This document shows, in pieces, positions 1 through 7,657 of a DNA stretch of 64,000 bases (positions are counted from its first letter, which is position 1; every line of letters starts with the position of its first letter). The DNA lies in NCBI GenBank assembly GCA_049324235.1, contig JBMOLJ010000033.1, positions 21,734-85,733 of the forward strand, given 5' to 3'. The DNA is from UBA1431 sp049324235 (GTDB taxonomy: Bacteria > Bacillota > Clostridia > Christensenellales > UBA1431). The position numbers were made by a program, and so were the translations under genes. The notes beneath the pieces are model-generated. The model had not been told where the DNA came from and did no database searches. It was given only the letters and a program-made list of their open reading frames with translations.

Positions 1-153
1 CGAAACCTGCGCGTGCGGATGAAACCCTTTTGTATAGGCCACCGGCAGCCCCGTGCGCCGCAACGCGCGCTGGAGCATGCCCTGCATGTCCAGATGCGAT
101 ATGAAACGCACCGGTTCCTCCTTGCTCAGGCGCAAAATCATCCTCACCGGCAT
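1..153 (-). CDS. Radical SAM-linked DUF2344 protein, N-terminal fragment (partial)
   Basis: The first 51 residues are visible; the gene continues past the left edge of the window. They include RFISHLDM, RALRRTGLP and KGFHPH, which match the N terminus of the TIGR03936/DUF2344 family that is normally encoded directly after TIGR03960 radical SAM proteins. The ATG at 153 lies five bases after GGAGG and overlaps the stop of the upstream gene by 10 bases, so translation is probably coupled. The biochemical role of the family is not established; partnership with the radical SAM protein is inferred from the conserved gene pair. Confidence 0.85.
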   Translation of the reverse strand, partial: MPVRMILRLSKEEPVRFISHLDMQGMLQRALRRTGLPVAYTKGFHPHAQVS

Positions 154-1967
154 ATTTCCTCCAGTCCGCAGCCCCGGCATCCGGTCCTGCAGTCCGGGGT
201 GACCACGCCGTCATGCCCAGAAAGATTTTCATTAACGAGATACGCCTTTGTTACGCCGGCGTCGAGATGATCGTACGGAAACACCTCGTCAAAATCGCGC
301 CTGCGTACCGTATAAAAGCCCGGGTCGATTCCTGAGCGTTCAAAAGCCTGCATCCACGCCGTATAGTTAAAATACTCGTGCCAGCCGTCAAAACGGCATC
401 CCAGCGCATGGGCGCGCTCCAGCACATCGCCAAGCCGCCTGTCCCCGCGCGCGAAACAGGCTTCGAGCACGCTGGTTTTCGGGTCGTGCCAGTTGAAGGT
501 GATGAACTTGCGTTTGAGCCGCGCCTGCAGATACCGCTGCTTTTCCTGTATCGCCCCGATACTGTCCTGCGCCTCCCACTGGAAGGGCGTAAACGGCTTG
601 GGCACAAACGTGGAAACGCTCACATGCACATTGAGGCCCCGCGTGCGCTTGTCCCTGTCCACGCTGAAATAGCATTCGACCACGCGTTCGGCCAAGGCGG
701 CGATCGCGTCCAGGTCTTCGTTGGTCTCCGTGGGCAGCCCTATCATGAAATAAAGCTTGACGCGGTTCCATCCGCTTTCAAAAGCGTCGGTGACGCTTTT
801 AATCAGGTCCTGTTCGGTAACGCCTTTATTGATCACGTCCCGCAAACGCTGGCTGCCGGCCTCGGGCGCAAAGGTCAGGCCTGATTTCCGCACGCGCTGA
901 ATGTCCTCGGCATATCCGCGCACGAACGAATCGATGCGCAGGGAGGGCAGCGCTATGGAAACGCCCTGTTTCCCGTATGCGTCCACCAGGTTTGTTATCA
1001 GCTCGCCCAGACGCGAATAATCTCCGCTGGAGAGGGAACTTAACGAAATCTCCTCGTACCCCGTGCTTTCCAGCGACGCGCGGGCCTGTTCCTGAAGCGT
1101 TTGCAGTTCCCGTTCGCGCACCGGGCGGTAGATATACCCCGCCTGGCAGAAACGGCAGCCGCGCGTACATCCCCTGAACAGCTCCAGCGTGATACGGTCG
1201 TGGACGATCTTCATATAGGGTACGATGATCCTGTCCGGAAACGGCGCCGCGTCCAGGTCCCTTACGACCGCTTTGCGTATTTTCGGCGGTACGCCGCCGC
1301 GGTTGGGCGCAACGCGCTTTATCCGTCCGTCATCGTAATAATCAACGGAATAAAACGCGGGCACGTAGGCCCCGGGAACCTCATTGGCGATTGCAAGCAG
1401 GATCTCCTCCTTGGGAAGACAGCGCGTGCGTTTGTATACGTCAATAAGCTTTCCGGCCGATTCCTCGCCGTCTCCCAGCAGCACCACATCGAGAAACGGC
1501 GCAAGCGGTTCCGGGTTGAACGCGCAGGGACCGCCCGCAACGATCAGAGGCATGTCCGCACCGCGGTCGGCCGATCTTAACGGGATGTTCCCGAGTTCCA
1601 GCATGTTGAGCACGTTGGAATAGCTCATCTCGTACTGGAGCGTAAACCCGACGATATCGAAGGCGCGAAGCTCCGAGAACGTTTCGAGGGAAAAAAGCTC
1701 CACACCGTTTTCCCGCATGCACGCCTCCATATCGGGCCACGGCGCGAACACACGCTCGGAATACGTATCCCCGCGCATGTTCAGTACATGGTATAAAATA
1801 CGCATCCCCAGATGCGACATGCCCACTTCATATACATCCGGGAAACAAAAGGCAAAGCGGACCTCAACGTCTCCCGGTTCTCTGATGCACATGTTCAGTT
1901 CATTGCCTGTATATCGCGCCGGTTTTTCCACCTTCGACAGCAGGTGGTCCAGGGTATGTCGTTTCAA
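144..1967 (-). CDS. B12-binding-domain radical SAM protein, TIGR03960 family
   Basis: This 607-residue protein has an N-terminal cobalamin-binding-like region followed by a radical SAM domain with the cluster motif CTRGCRFC (Cys267, Cys271, Cys274), which would hold a 4Fe-4S cluster and cleave S-adenosylmethionine. Length and motif spacing fit TIGR03960. I chose the TTG at 1967 because a GGAGG sits five bases upstream; a frame-open TTG at 1982 would lie over that ribosome site. It overlaps the downstream DUF2344 gene, forming the usual two-gene unit, and has its own promoter at 2036-2064. The substrate of this family is unknown to me. Confidence 0.88.
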   Translation of the reverse strand: MKRHTLDHLLSKVEKPARYTGNELNMCIREPGDVEVRFAFCFPDVYEVGMSHLGMRILYHVLNMRGDTYSERVFAPWPDMEACMRENGVELFSLETFSELRAFDIVGFTLQYEMSYSNVLNMLELGNIPLRSADRGADMPLIVAGGPCAFNPEPLAPFLDVVLLGDGEESAGKLIDVYKRTRCLPKEEILLAIANEVPGAYVPAFYSVDYYDDGRIKRVAPNRGGVPPKIRKAVVRDLDAAPFPDRIIVPYMKIVHDRITLELFRGCTRGCRFCQAGYIYRPVRERELQTLQEQARASLESTGYEEISLSSLSSGDYSRLGELITNLVDAYGKQGVSIALPSLRIDSFVRGYAEDIQRVRKSGLTFAPEAGSQRLRDVINKGVTEQDLIKSVTDAFESGWNRVKLYFMIGLPTETNEDLDAIAALAERVVECYFSVDRDKRTRGLNVHVSVSTFVPKPFTPFQWEAQDSIGAIQEKQRYLQARLKRKFITFNWHDPKTSVLEACFARGDRRLGDVLERAHALGCRFDGWHEYFNYTAWMQAFERSGIDPGFYTVRRRDFDEVFPYDHLDAGVTKAYLVNENLSGHDGVVTPDCRTGCRGCGLEEICR

Positions 1968-2035
1968 TGCCGCCTCCCTCAACGCCCCGATAAAGGTATG
2001 GGCGTACTGGCTGTCACTTCAATTGATTATATACA

Positions 2036-2064
2036 ATATTAGCATTTTTTTAACGGGCGGTCAA
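2036..2064 (-). promoter_or_regulatory. Sigma-A-type promoter for the radical SAM operon
   Basis: On the minus strand TTGACC (2064-2059) and TAATAT (2041-2036) are separated by exactly 17 bases. The -35 box overlaps the stop codon of the preceding spoIVFB-like gene. The predicted start near 2029 leaves a leader of about 60 bases before the TTG start at 1967. Confidence 0.6.
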
Positions 2065-2927
2065 TTTTTCTTGCCGTCGAACCGGGCGTCCAGCCCGTCG
2101 TCCAGCGCCCTGCGCACCAGCTCGCTTTCGTCGATTTCATAGAGGGCGCGCATATCCTCGTCCATGACCACGATCCGGCTGATCTGCGTATGCGGCAGTG
2201 TTCTGAGCACCTCGCCGACGCTCGCGCCTTTCCTGACCGCAACATGGCGCATCTTTGCCACGCGTTCCCGCTCAAACGTGTCCGCCTTGTTGGTCAGCGC
2301 GTTAAAGTAGCCGGACATGTTGGCGTTTTCCTGATTCGCGCCCATGAAAAGAAAAATCCCGATGGGCAGAGCGATCCATTGCGGCATACCTTTGACAACG
2401 CTGTATGCAAACAGCGCGACGATTCCCGCCGCTATCCCCCGGGACAGCCACACGCACACGCGCGTTGCGCGCATCACCCCGACAACGCTCATCAGCATCG
2501 CGCGAAGCGCGCGCCCGCCGTCGAGCGGCAGGGCTGGGAGCAGATTGAACGCGCAGATCGTGATGTTTCCCGTAATAAACGGCACGAGGAAATCGTTTTT
2601 TAGCACGTTGTTCTGCAATGCAATAGCGCCCACCGCAAGCACCAGGCTCATCACCGGGCCGAACAACGCTACCACGGCCTCACGCCATCCTGCGTGTTCG
2701 AGCGGGATATCCAGTTTCAAAACGCCGCCCAGCGGAAAAAAATAGACCTCGTGTACCGGAAGCCCGAGTGCGCGTGCGCAAAGCGCATGTCCTATCTCAT
2801 GCAGTCCTACGACCAGTATGGCAACGGAGAGCATATTCCCCATGCCCGTTACCAGCATGACAGCCATGATCAAAAGCAGCCATGGGCTGATCAAAACCTG
2901 TACGCCCAAAATGGAAAAAAGTCGCAT
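2061..2927 (-). CDS. spoIVFB: Site-2-type intramembrane metalloprotease, SpoIVFB-like (M50)
   Basis: A 288-residue polytopic membrane protein. The zinc motif HEIGH lies at residues 43-47 and the third-ligand motif PLDGGR near residue 135, both standard for M50 site-2 proteases. After about six membrane segments comes a soluble tail of roughly 65 residues resembling the CBS-like domain of SpoIVFB. In Bacillus SpoIVFB cuts pro-sigma-K during sporulation; that role here is inferred. The start at 2927 is eight bases after the stop of the LytM-like partner gene, matching the spoIVFA-spoIVFB order. A longer open frame upstream is only overlap with that gene. Confidence 0.85.
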   Translation of the reverse strand: MRLFSILGVQVLISPWLLLIMAVMLVTGMGNMLSVAILVVGLHEIGHALCARALGLPVHEVYFFPLGGVLKLDIPLEHAGWREAVVALFGPVMSLVLAVGAIALQNNVLKNDFLVPFITGNITICAFNLLPALPLDGGRALRAMLMSVVGVMRATRVCVWLSRGIAAGIVALFAYSVVKGMPQWIALPIGIFLFMGANQENANMSGYFNALTNKADTFERERVAKMRHVAVRKGASVGEVLRTLPHTQISRIVVMDEDMRALYEIDESELVRRALDDGLDARFDGKKN

Positions 2928-2935
2928 AACGCTAC

Positions 2936-3745
2936 CTATTGAAGATACGGGGCAGGATCGACCGCGTGCGCCGATACCGTGAGCCTGAGGCACAGCCGCG
3001 GCGCGTCGCCGTCCATAGTGCCTATGGAATCGCCCGCGTGCAGCGCGCGTCCCTTTGTTGCCGTTACAGTGCCCAGCCCATAGTACGTTGTCGTCTTGTT
3101 GTCCGCATGCTCTACCACGATATATTTGCCAAGCTCGGTATCGGTTCCCGTCTCCTTCACGGTACCGTCGGCGCACACAAAAACGAACTCGTCTTTTTGC
3201 GCCGTGATCGCGATGTAGGGGTGCCCCAGCGCTTCAAAGTTTTCGACGATCTCTCCCTGAACCGGCTTGTCAAGCCTAAAACTCTTCGCGGGGGCAAACA
3301 CCTGGGCCAGCTTAGCCGCCTCATTCTCCACGAACTTGAGCTTTCCTATGGCATCATCTATACTCATCTCAAAAGTCAGGGCCGTATGAATACCGCCGGC
3401 TACTTCCTTCGTAAACGGTGTATCAATGAGTTTGACCGTACCCACCAGCGCCAGCAGCACAGCACAAACAGCGCTTTTTTGCAAAAGTCGTTTTGTAAAA
3501 GGATCCACCTGAAACTTCCGCTTGCTGCGCTGCCAAGCACCCGCCCTGTGATGCTGCGGTTCCGGCGCCTCCAAAGGCTCCTCCGGCATCTGTTTCTCCT
3601 CTTTTGATCTTTCCCGCTGCGGTGCAAAAGCCATTTCCACCGTCTCCCGCACCCGCCGCCTGCGCGGTTCATCGGGAGCGCGCGACGTGAATTCCCCCAG
3701 CTCAATGCGCGATGCATGCTCCATGCCTTCACTCAGCCTATCCAT
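2936..3745 (-). CDS. spoIVFA: Membrane-anchored LytM/M23-like protein, SpoIVFA-type
   Basis: The 269-residue protein has a basic cytoplasmic N terminus, one membrane segment around residues 88-108, and a C-terminal LytM/M23-like beta domain. The second metal-ligand region, usually HxH, reads LCLRLTV, so the domain is probably not an active endopeptidase. SpoIVFA of Bacillus has the same architecture and regulates SpoIVFB, whose homologue is encoded eight bases downstream. The ATG at 3745 has an AGGAGG eight bases upstream. The assignment rests on architecture plus gene order, since sequence conservation in this family is low. Confidence 0.7.
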   Translation of the reverse strand: MDRLSEGMEHASRIELGEFTSRAPDEPRRRRVRETVEMAFAPQRERSKEEKQMPEEPLEAPEPQHHRAGAWQRSKRKFQVDPFTKRLLQKSAVCAVLLALVGTVKLIDTPFTKEVAGGIHTALTFEMSIDDAIGKLKFVENEAAKLAQVFAPAKSFRLDKPVQGEIVENFEALGHPYIAITAQKDEFVFVCADGTVKETGTDTELGKYIVVEHADNKTTTYYGLGTVTATKGRALHAGDSIGTMDGDAPRLCLRLTVSAHAVDPAPYLQ

Positions 3746-3810
3746 ATCTTTCCCTCCTGCCAGGCTGGCGGACGGTTAACCCGCCGTCTTATGATTCTGC
3801 GGCCTATATT

Positions 3811-3840
3811 AACGTATGGGAAAGATTATGGTTGTAGACC
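3811..3840 (-). promoter_or_regulatory. Possible sigma-E-type promoter before the spoIVFA-like gene
   Basis: On the minus strand CATACGTT (3818-3811) resembles the sporulation sigma-E -10 box (CATACANT). Fourteen bases upstream lies GGTCTACA (3840-3833), a poor match to the sigma-E -35. The leader would be about 60 bases. The spoIVF operon of Bacillus is sigma-E dependent, which is the main reason for noting this weak match. Apart from this and the terminator at 3865-3890, I see nothing supported in the 3746-4074 gap. Confidence 0.25.
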
Positions 3841-3864
3841 TTTTGGCTTTTGCCGCTGCCCGAT

Positions 3865-3890
3865 AAAAAAGCGCCCTGTTACAGGCGCTT
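3865..3890 (-). terminator. Intrinsic terminator after the PadR/DUF1048 operon
   Basis: Read on the minus strand, AGCGCC and GGCGCT pair across an eight-base loop and are followed by six T. It lies about 185 bases downstream of the last DUF1048 gene. Confidence 0.6.
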
Positions 3891-4074
3891 AGGCCGCCGG
3901 CAAAGACCCGTTATGTCATTCTTGAAGGAGCAAAGCGATGGAAGAATCTGTGCATATAAGCAATTTATAGAAGCGCGAAAATACTGCCCTTTTCCACCTC
4001 ACGCCTTTAAGGACATGAAGTTTCTTGTAGAAGCCCTTTTGCTTGGATTGCTGTTTCCATCCCGATACCCCCTG

Positions 4075-4425
4075 TTACTTTGTTTTATCCGCAACCTTTT
4101 TCATGGCCTTGTTAACTTTTCGGTCGACAGATTCGTGATAGCTGTCAGCGTAAGTTTTCGAATCTTTTATAAGATCGTCGCAGAAAGCCGCTACGTCACT
4201 GCCTGTCACTTCAAGCACGCCTTTCCCCAAACCCGCGCCCTCTTCAAATAGATCGACAATTCCCGAGAGCAAAACCGTCCCTTCGGTTAGCTGGGCAGGG
4301 CCGACTTTAAATAAATATTTTTGAATCTCTTTATAAACAATCTGATAATCCTGCGGGAGCGCTTTGACACGCGCCACGTGCGCCCGCCACTCTTTTTTGC
4401 CTTCGATGATATCCTGTATTTTCAT
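4075..4425 (-). CDS. DUF1048 family protein (second copy)
   Basis: A 116-residue soluble, mostly helical protein that fits the DUF1048 family by length, helical pattern and position. It is paralogous to the next gene upstream: both share an initial segment before a DYQ motif (LPQDYQIVYKEIQKYL versus LPVDYQAAWEKIKANL) and a LFEEGA/LLEETA region. It is the last gene of a PadR-DUF1048-DUF1048 operon, with a nine-base gap to its neighbour. Such pairs are typically controlled by the adjacent PadR repressor. Molecular function is unknown. Confidence 0.75.
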   Translation of the reverse strand: MKIQDIIEGKKEWRAHVARVKALPQDYQIVYKEIQKYLFKVGPAQLTEGTVLLSGIVDLFEEGAGLGKGVLEVTGSDVAAFCDDLIKDSKTYADSYHESVDRKVNKAMKKVADKTK

Positions 4426-4434
4426 TTTATCCTC

Positions 4435-4782
4435 CTACTTCCCTAATTTTTTAGCGATATTATTGTTGAGCTGCTCGCGCCACTTGTCGCGAAATGACCT
4501 TGCCCCTTCTTCGCCGGCCAGCGCCAAGCAGAAGCCGTTGATATCGTCACCCAAAACCTCCCCGACACTCTGACCGTCCGCCGCCGTTTCTTCGAGCAGG
4601 CCAAGCACACCGTCAAGAATCGGCATGAGGTTGCGGCCGGTGAAATCCGAGTGCAGCCAGAGATTGGCTTTAATCTTTTCCCATGCCGCCTGATAATCAA
4701 CCGGCAGATTATTGGCCCGCGATTCCAAAGTTTTAAATTCCTCGGTCATATCGCTGCCTGTGATTTTATCCCAAAAATTCAT
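4435..4782 (-). CDS. DUF1048 family protein (first copy)
   Basis: This 115-residue helical protein belongs with DUF1048 on the basis of its size, the LPVDYQAAWEKIKANLW segment and its location beside a PadR gene. Its ATG overlaps the stop of padR by one base, so translation is coupled. It is paralogous to the following gene, suggesting a local duplication and possibly a hetero-oligomer. No catalytic motif, signal peptide or membrane segment is visible, and I make no functional claim beyond family membership. Confidence 0.75.
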   Translation of the reverse strand: MNFWDKITGSDMTEEFKTLESRANNLPVDYQAAWEKIKANLWLHSDFTGRNLMPILDGVLGLLEETAADGQSVGEVLGDDINGFCLALAGEEGARSFRDKWREQLNNNIAKKLGK

Positions 4783-5108
4783 TATTTTATCTCCTTTAAC
4801 TCGTTAATTTTTGACGATACAAACTCCCATTTTTCCCAAAACTTGCGCAGTTCCTTGCGCCCCGCGTCGTTGAGCACGAAAAACTTGCGCGGCGGTCCCA
4901 TATCGGACGGCTTTTTTTCTATGTCCACGAGTTTATTCTTCTCAAGCCGCACCAAAATGGTGTAGACCGTTCCTTCCACAACATCTGTGAAGCCGAGGGC
5001 ATTCAGCCGCCGCGTAATTTCGTAGCCGTAGGTTTCTTTGCGGCTTATAATTTCAAGGATGCAGCCCTCAAGCACGCCTTTGAGCATTTCCGTCAGGTTT
5101 TCCAGCAC
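4782..5108 (-). CDS. PadR family transcriptional repressor
   Basis: A 108-residue winged-helix protein of the short PadR type. It shows the characteristic ILEIISRKETYGYEI helix, the VVEGTVYTILVRLEK recognition-helix region and GPPRKFFVL wing. I chose the GTG at 5108 because AAGGGG lies five bases upstream; the in-frame GTG at 5114 would touch that site. It leads an operon with two DUF1048 genes. The promoter at 5151-5193 carries a palindrome over its -10 box, which suggests autoregulation. The inducing ligand cannot be read from sequence. Confidence 0.9.
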   Translation of the reverse strand: MLENLTEMLKGVLEGCILEIISRKETYGYEITRRLNALGFTDVVEGTVYTILVRLEKNKLVDIEKKPSDMGPPRKFFVLNDAGRKELRKFWEKWEFVSSKINELKEIK

Positions 5109-5150
5109 AATCACCCCTTGCTATTCCGTATGACTTGTATTCGGTATTAC

Positions 5151-5193
5151 TTACTACTGCTATATAGTAACACGCAATAGTAAGATTTGTCAA
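5151..5193 (-). promoter_or_regulatory. padR promoter with overlapping palindromic operator
   Basis: On the minus strand TTGACA (5193-5188) and TACTAT (5169-5164) are 18 bases apart. The palindrome TTACTACTGCTATATAGTAA (5151-5170, arms TTACTA and TAGTAA) covers the -10 box, and a further TTACTA copy lies within the spacer. A PadR dimer bound there would block polymerase; this is inference from position. Confidence 0.6.
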
Positions 5194-5199
5194 CAAGGT

Positions 5200-5240
5200 A
5201 AAAAACTTCTGCCCAGCTTTGAGTTGTGCAGAAGTTTTTT
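5200..5240. terminator. Bidirectional intrinsic terminator between rodA and padR
   Basis: The seven-base arms CTTCTGC (5206-5212) and GCAGAAG (5228-5234) are flanked by six A on the left and six T on the right, so the hairpin has a U-tract in both directions. On the minus strand it would stop read-through from rodA just before the padR promoter. Confidence 0.65.
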
Positions 5241-5267
5241 AATCAAATATGCCCTTGCCGAACACTA

Positions 5268-5290
5268 AAAAAGCGCCTTTATCGCGCTAA
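5268..5290 (-). terminator. Intrinsic terminator, second of three after rodA
   Basis: Read on the minus strand, AGCGC and GCGCT pair across a seven-base loop and are followed by six T. It lies between the rodA-proximal hairpin and the bidirectional one. Confidence 0.5.
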
Positions 5291-5319
5291 TGTTTCGTGT
5301 CTGGCCTATATTTTAGAAC

Positions 5320-5342
5320 CAAAAAAATGGGAAAAAATCCCA
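5320..5342 (-). terminator. Intrinsic terminator immediately after rodA
   Basis: Directly downstream of the rodA stop, the minus strand has TGGGA, five T, TCCCA and then seven T. The stem is short but the U-tract is long. Confidence 0.55.
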
Positions 5343-6500
5343 CTAATGCAGGGCAGGTATGGGCTGCCGTTTCAGCCCGACGTTGAGTACCAGCCCGAAA
5401 GCAATCATATTTGTGAGCATGCTCGACCCGCCGTAGCTCAAAAACGGCAGCGGGATACCGGTTACCGGCATTATGCCCATCGTCATGCCGATGTTTTCAA
5501 AGATGTGGAAGACCTCCATGGCGACCACGCCGATAACCATGAGGTAACCTAGTTTATCGCGCGATTGGGAAGCAATGGAGAGCGCCCTGAAAATCAAAAG
5601 CGCGTACAGCGCGAGTATGACCATGCCGCCCACGAATCCCAGCGCCTCGGTGGTCGCCGAAAAAATGAAGTCCGTGTGCTTCTCGGGCACATAGTTAAGG
5701 CTTGAGAGGTTGGCCTCGTTGAAGAGGCCTTTCCCGAACAGCCCTCCCGATCCTATCGCGATTTTTGAATTGTATACGTTCAGTCCTGATCCTGAAGTAT
5801 CGCGTGTCGCATTGAAAAAGTTCAGTATCCGTTCCCGCTGCCATGACTGCATGAAAACGAAGAATACTACGGGAAGCATGGCAAGCCCTGTCCCGATAAT
5901 GGAAAGGATGATCTTCCAGTTGACCTCTGCAGCAAAGAGTATGCCGAAGAAAATGCACACGTACACAAACGCCGTGCCCCAGTCCGGCTGGAGCATGATC
6001 AGTCCAAACGGTATGGCAAAGAGTATCATCACGTCGATGATGTCCCGAAAGCCCGTAATACCACCGGTATCCATTTTCTTCGATACCATTTTTGACAGCA
6101 TGATGATGAGTATGATTTTGCCCAGTTCGGATGGCTGTATGGTTCGGTCTCCAATGATCTGGAACCAGCCCTGCGTTCCCCTGGACGCGTAACCGGTCAC
6201 CAGCACGGCAACCAACAGACCCACGCTGATCCAGTACAGCAGCTTTGCGTGTTCCCCGATGACGGTATAATCCATCATTTGCATTACGAACAGGAACAGC
6301 GTGCCCACCAGGATCCACGCGGACTGGAGCAGCACGGTGTGCCAGTCTATGCGCGCCAATAAGCCGGCGCTCTCATCGTCGGGATACGGGTTGGCGGTAG
6401 CGTTCATGATGCTGATGATCCCCACCACGCACAGCGTCATGATCAGGGCAAAAAGGATCCAGTCGAAATTCTTGAATTGCGTTCTATTAAAAAGCTTCAT
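5343..6500 (-). CDS. rodA: Rod-shape SEDS peptidoglycan glycosyltransferase RodA
   Basis: This 385-residue polytopic membrane protein belongs to the FtsW/RodA/SpoVE family, polymerising lipid II into glycan strands. Family landmarks include QPDWGTAFVY, the Asp-containing loop near residue 270 (LPEKHTDFIFS-like, here VPEKHTDFIFSA), and the C-terminal PVTGIPLPFLSYGGSS. It is the last gene of the mre-mrdA-min block, and its presence beside PBP2 and MreBCD favours RodA over FtsW or SpoVE. The start at 6500 gives the usual short cytoplasmic N terminus; the ribosome site is weak. Confidence 0.92.
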   Translation of the reverse strand: MKLFNRTQFKNFDWILFALIMTLCVVGIISIMNATANPYPDDESAGLLARIDWHTVLLQSAWILVGTLFLFVMQMMDYTVIGEHAKLLYWISVGLLVAVLVTGYASRGTQGWFQIIGDRTIQPSELGKIILIIMLSKMVSKKMDTGGITGFRDIIDVMILFAIPFGLIMLQPDWGTAFVYVCIFFGILFAAEVNWKIILSIIGTGLAMLPVVFFVFMQSWQRERILNFFNATRDTSGSGLNVYNSKIAIGSGGLFGKGLFNEANLSSLNYVPEKHTDFIFSATTEALGFVGGMVILALYALLIFRALSIASQSRDKLGYLMVIGVVAMEVFHIFENIGMTMGIMPVTGIPLPFLSYGGSSMLTNMIAFGLVLNVGLKRQPIPALH

Positions 6501-6555
6501 AATCCTGACTTAAAAGTAAACCTCACTTTTACGCCCCAAAGGCGTATTAAACGTA

Positions 6556-6825
6556 TTATTTCTTTTTCACGCCCAGTATCGGAATATTCGCAACCAGTGC
6601 AGCCCTCGCCTGGCCTGGTTCGCCCAAACGCGTGAGTTCAATTTCGAGCGCCTTCTCGTCGATATCGATATATCGCGATATGCATGTGATCACATCGTTT
6701 TTTATCCTCAGCGCAATCTGAGGAGATATATCGGTCTTGTCGTGTATGAGCACGAGCTGAAGCCGCTTTTTCGCGATGTCCTTAGACGCTGGTCTTTTCT
6801 TCGAGAATAATCCAAAAACATCCAT
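6556..6825 (-). CDS. minE: Cell division topological specificity factor MinE
   Basis: The 89-residue protein has the MinE pattern: an N-terminal membrane-targeting helix (MDVFGLFSKK), the MinD-interacting segment with AKKRLQLVLIHDKTDISP, and a C-terminal dimerisation domain. MinE stimulates the MinD ATPase so that the MinCD inhibitor is swept from mid-cell. AGGAGG precedes the ATG at 6825, which lies 12 bases after the minD stop. Presence of MinE rather than DivIVA as partner is usual in many Clostridia. Confidence 0.93.
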   Translation of the reverse strand: MDVFGLFSKKRPASKDIAKKRLQLVLIHDKTDISPQIALRIKNDVITCISRYIDIDEKALEIELTRLGEPGQARAALVANIPILGVKKK

Positions 6826-6837
6826 TTCGTCCCCTCC

Positions 6838-7641
6838 TCATCCCGCGTCTCTGCTTCGCGAAAAGATGCGCTTCATGCGCGTAATAAAGCCGGTATCATC
6901 CTGGAAGGTACTCAGCGGCACTTCTTCCCCCAGCATTCGCTGCACGACGTTGCGGTAAGCCTGTCCTGCCATGGCGCCGGTTGTCACGATCGGTTCGCCC
7001 AGGTTGGAAGAGCGTACGATGCCAGGGTCCTCGGGCACGATGCCCAACAGCTTTATTCCAAGTATATCCAATATATCGGCAGTATCCAACATATCGCCTT
7101 TTTTTACCATATTCGGGTTGTAGCGGTTGATCAGAAGCCGGGCGTTCATCAGCCCGTTTGCGCACAGCAGCCCGATGATCCTGTCGGCATCGCGCACGGC
7201 CGACACCTCTGGAACCGTGACCACGATAGCGTCATCCGCACCGGCCACAGCGTTCTGGAATCCCTGCTCTATCCCTGCCGGACAGTCGACAAGCACATAA
7301 TCAAAGCTCTCTTTCAGCTCGTCCATCAGCGTTTTCATCTGAGCGGGGTTAACATCCATCTTGTTGCGCGTCTGTGCAGCGGGCAGAAGCATCAGCCCCT
7401 CATAGCGCTTGTCGCGTATCAGCGCCTGTTTCAGCTTGCACGTGCCTTCCACTACATCCACCAGGTCGTATACGATGCGGTTCTCCAGCCCCATCACCAC
7501 ATCAAGATTTCTCAATCCAATATCCGTATCCACCAGCACGACGCTTTTTCCCTGAAGCGCCAGGCCTGTCCCCAGGTTTGCGGTGGTCGTGGTCTTCCCC
7601 ACGCCCCCTTTTCCGGATGTGATAACGATGACTTGAGACAT
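6838..7641 (-). CDS. minD: Septum site-determining ATPase MinD
   Basis: A 267-residue deviant Walker ATPase. The motif KGGVGKTTTTANLG is near residue 11, followed by VLVDTDIGLRNLD and the Walker B VLVDCPAGIEQGF. The C terminus (ITRMKRIFSR) is an amphipathic membrane-targeting helix. It recruits MinC to the membrane and is cycled by MinE. I placed the start at 7641, eight to nine bases after GGAGGG; the open frame runs further upstream through minC without support. It sits between minC and minE in the expected order. Confidence 0.95.
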   Translation of the reverse strand: MSQVIVITSGKGGVGKTTTTANLGTGLALQGKSVVLVDTDIGLRNLDVVMGLENRIVYDLVDVVEGTCKLKQALIRDKRYEGLMLLPAAQTRNKMDVNPAQMKTLMDELKESFDYVLVDCPAGIEQGFQNAVAGADDAIVVTVPEVSAVRDADRIIGLLCANGLMNARLLINRYNPNMVKKGDMLDTADILDILGIKLLGIVPEDPGIVRSSNLGEPIVTTGAMAGQAYRNVVQRMLGEEVPLSTFQDDTGFITRMKRIFSRSRDAG

Positions 7642-7657
7642 GCCACTTTTCCCTCCC

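Noticed and set aside
3925..3970. Ten-codon plus-strand frame with a good ribosome site (GAAGGAG) in the 3.75-4.07 kb gap
   Set aside because: It is very short, lies opposite the transcript trailer of the PadR operon and has no further support.
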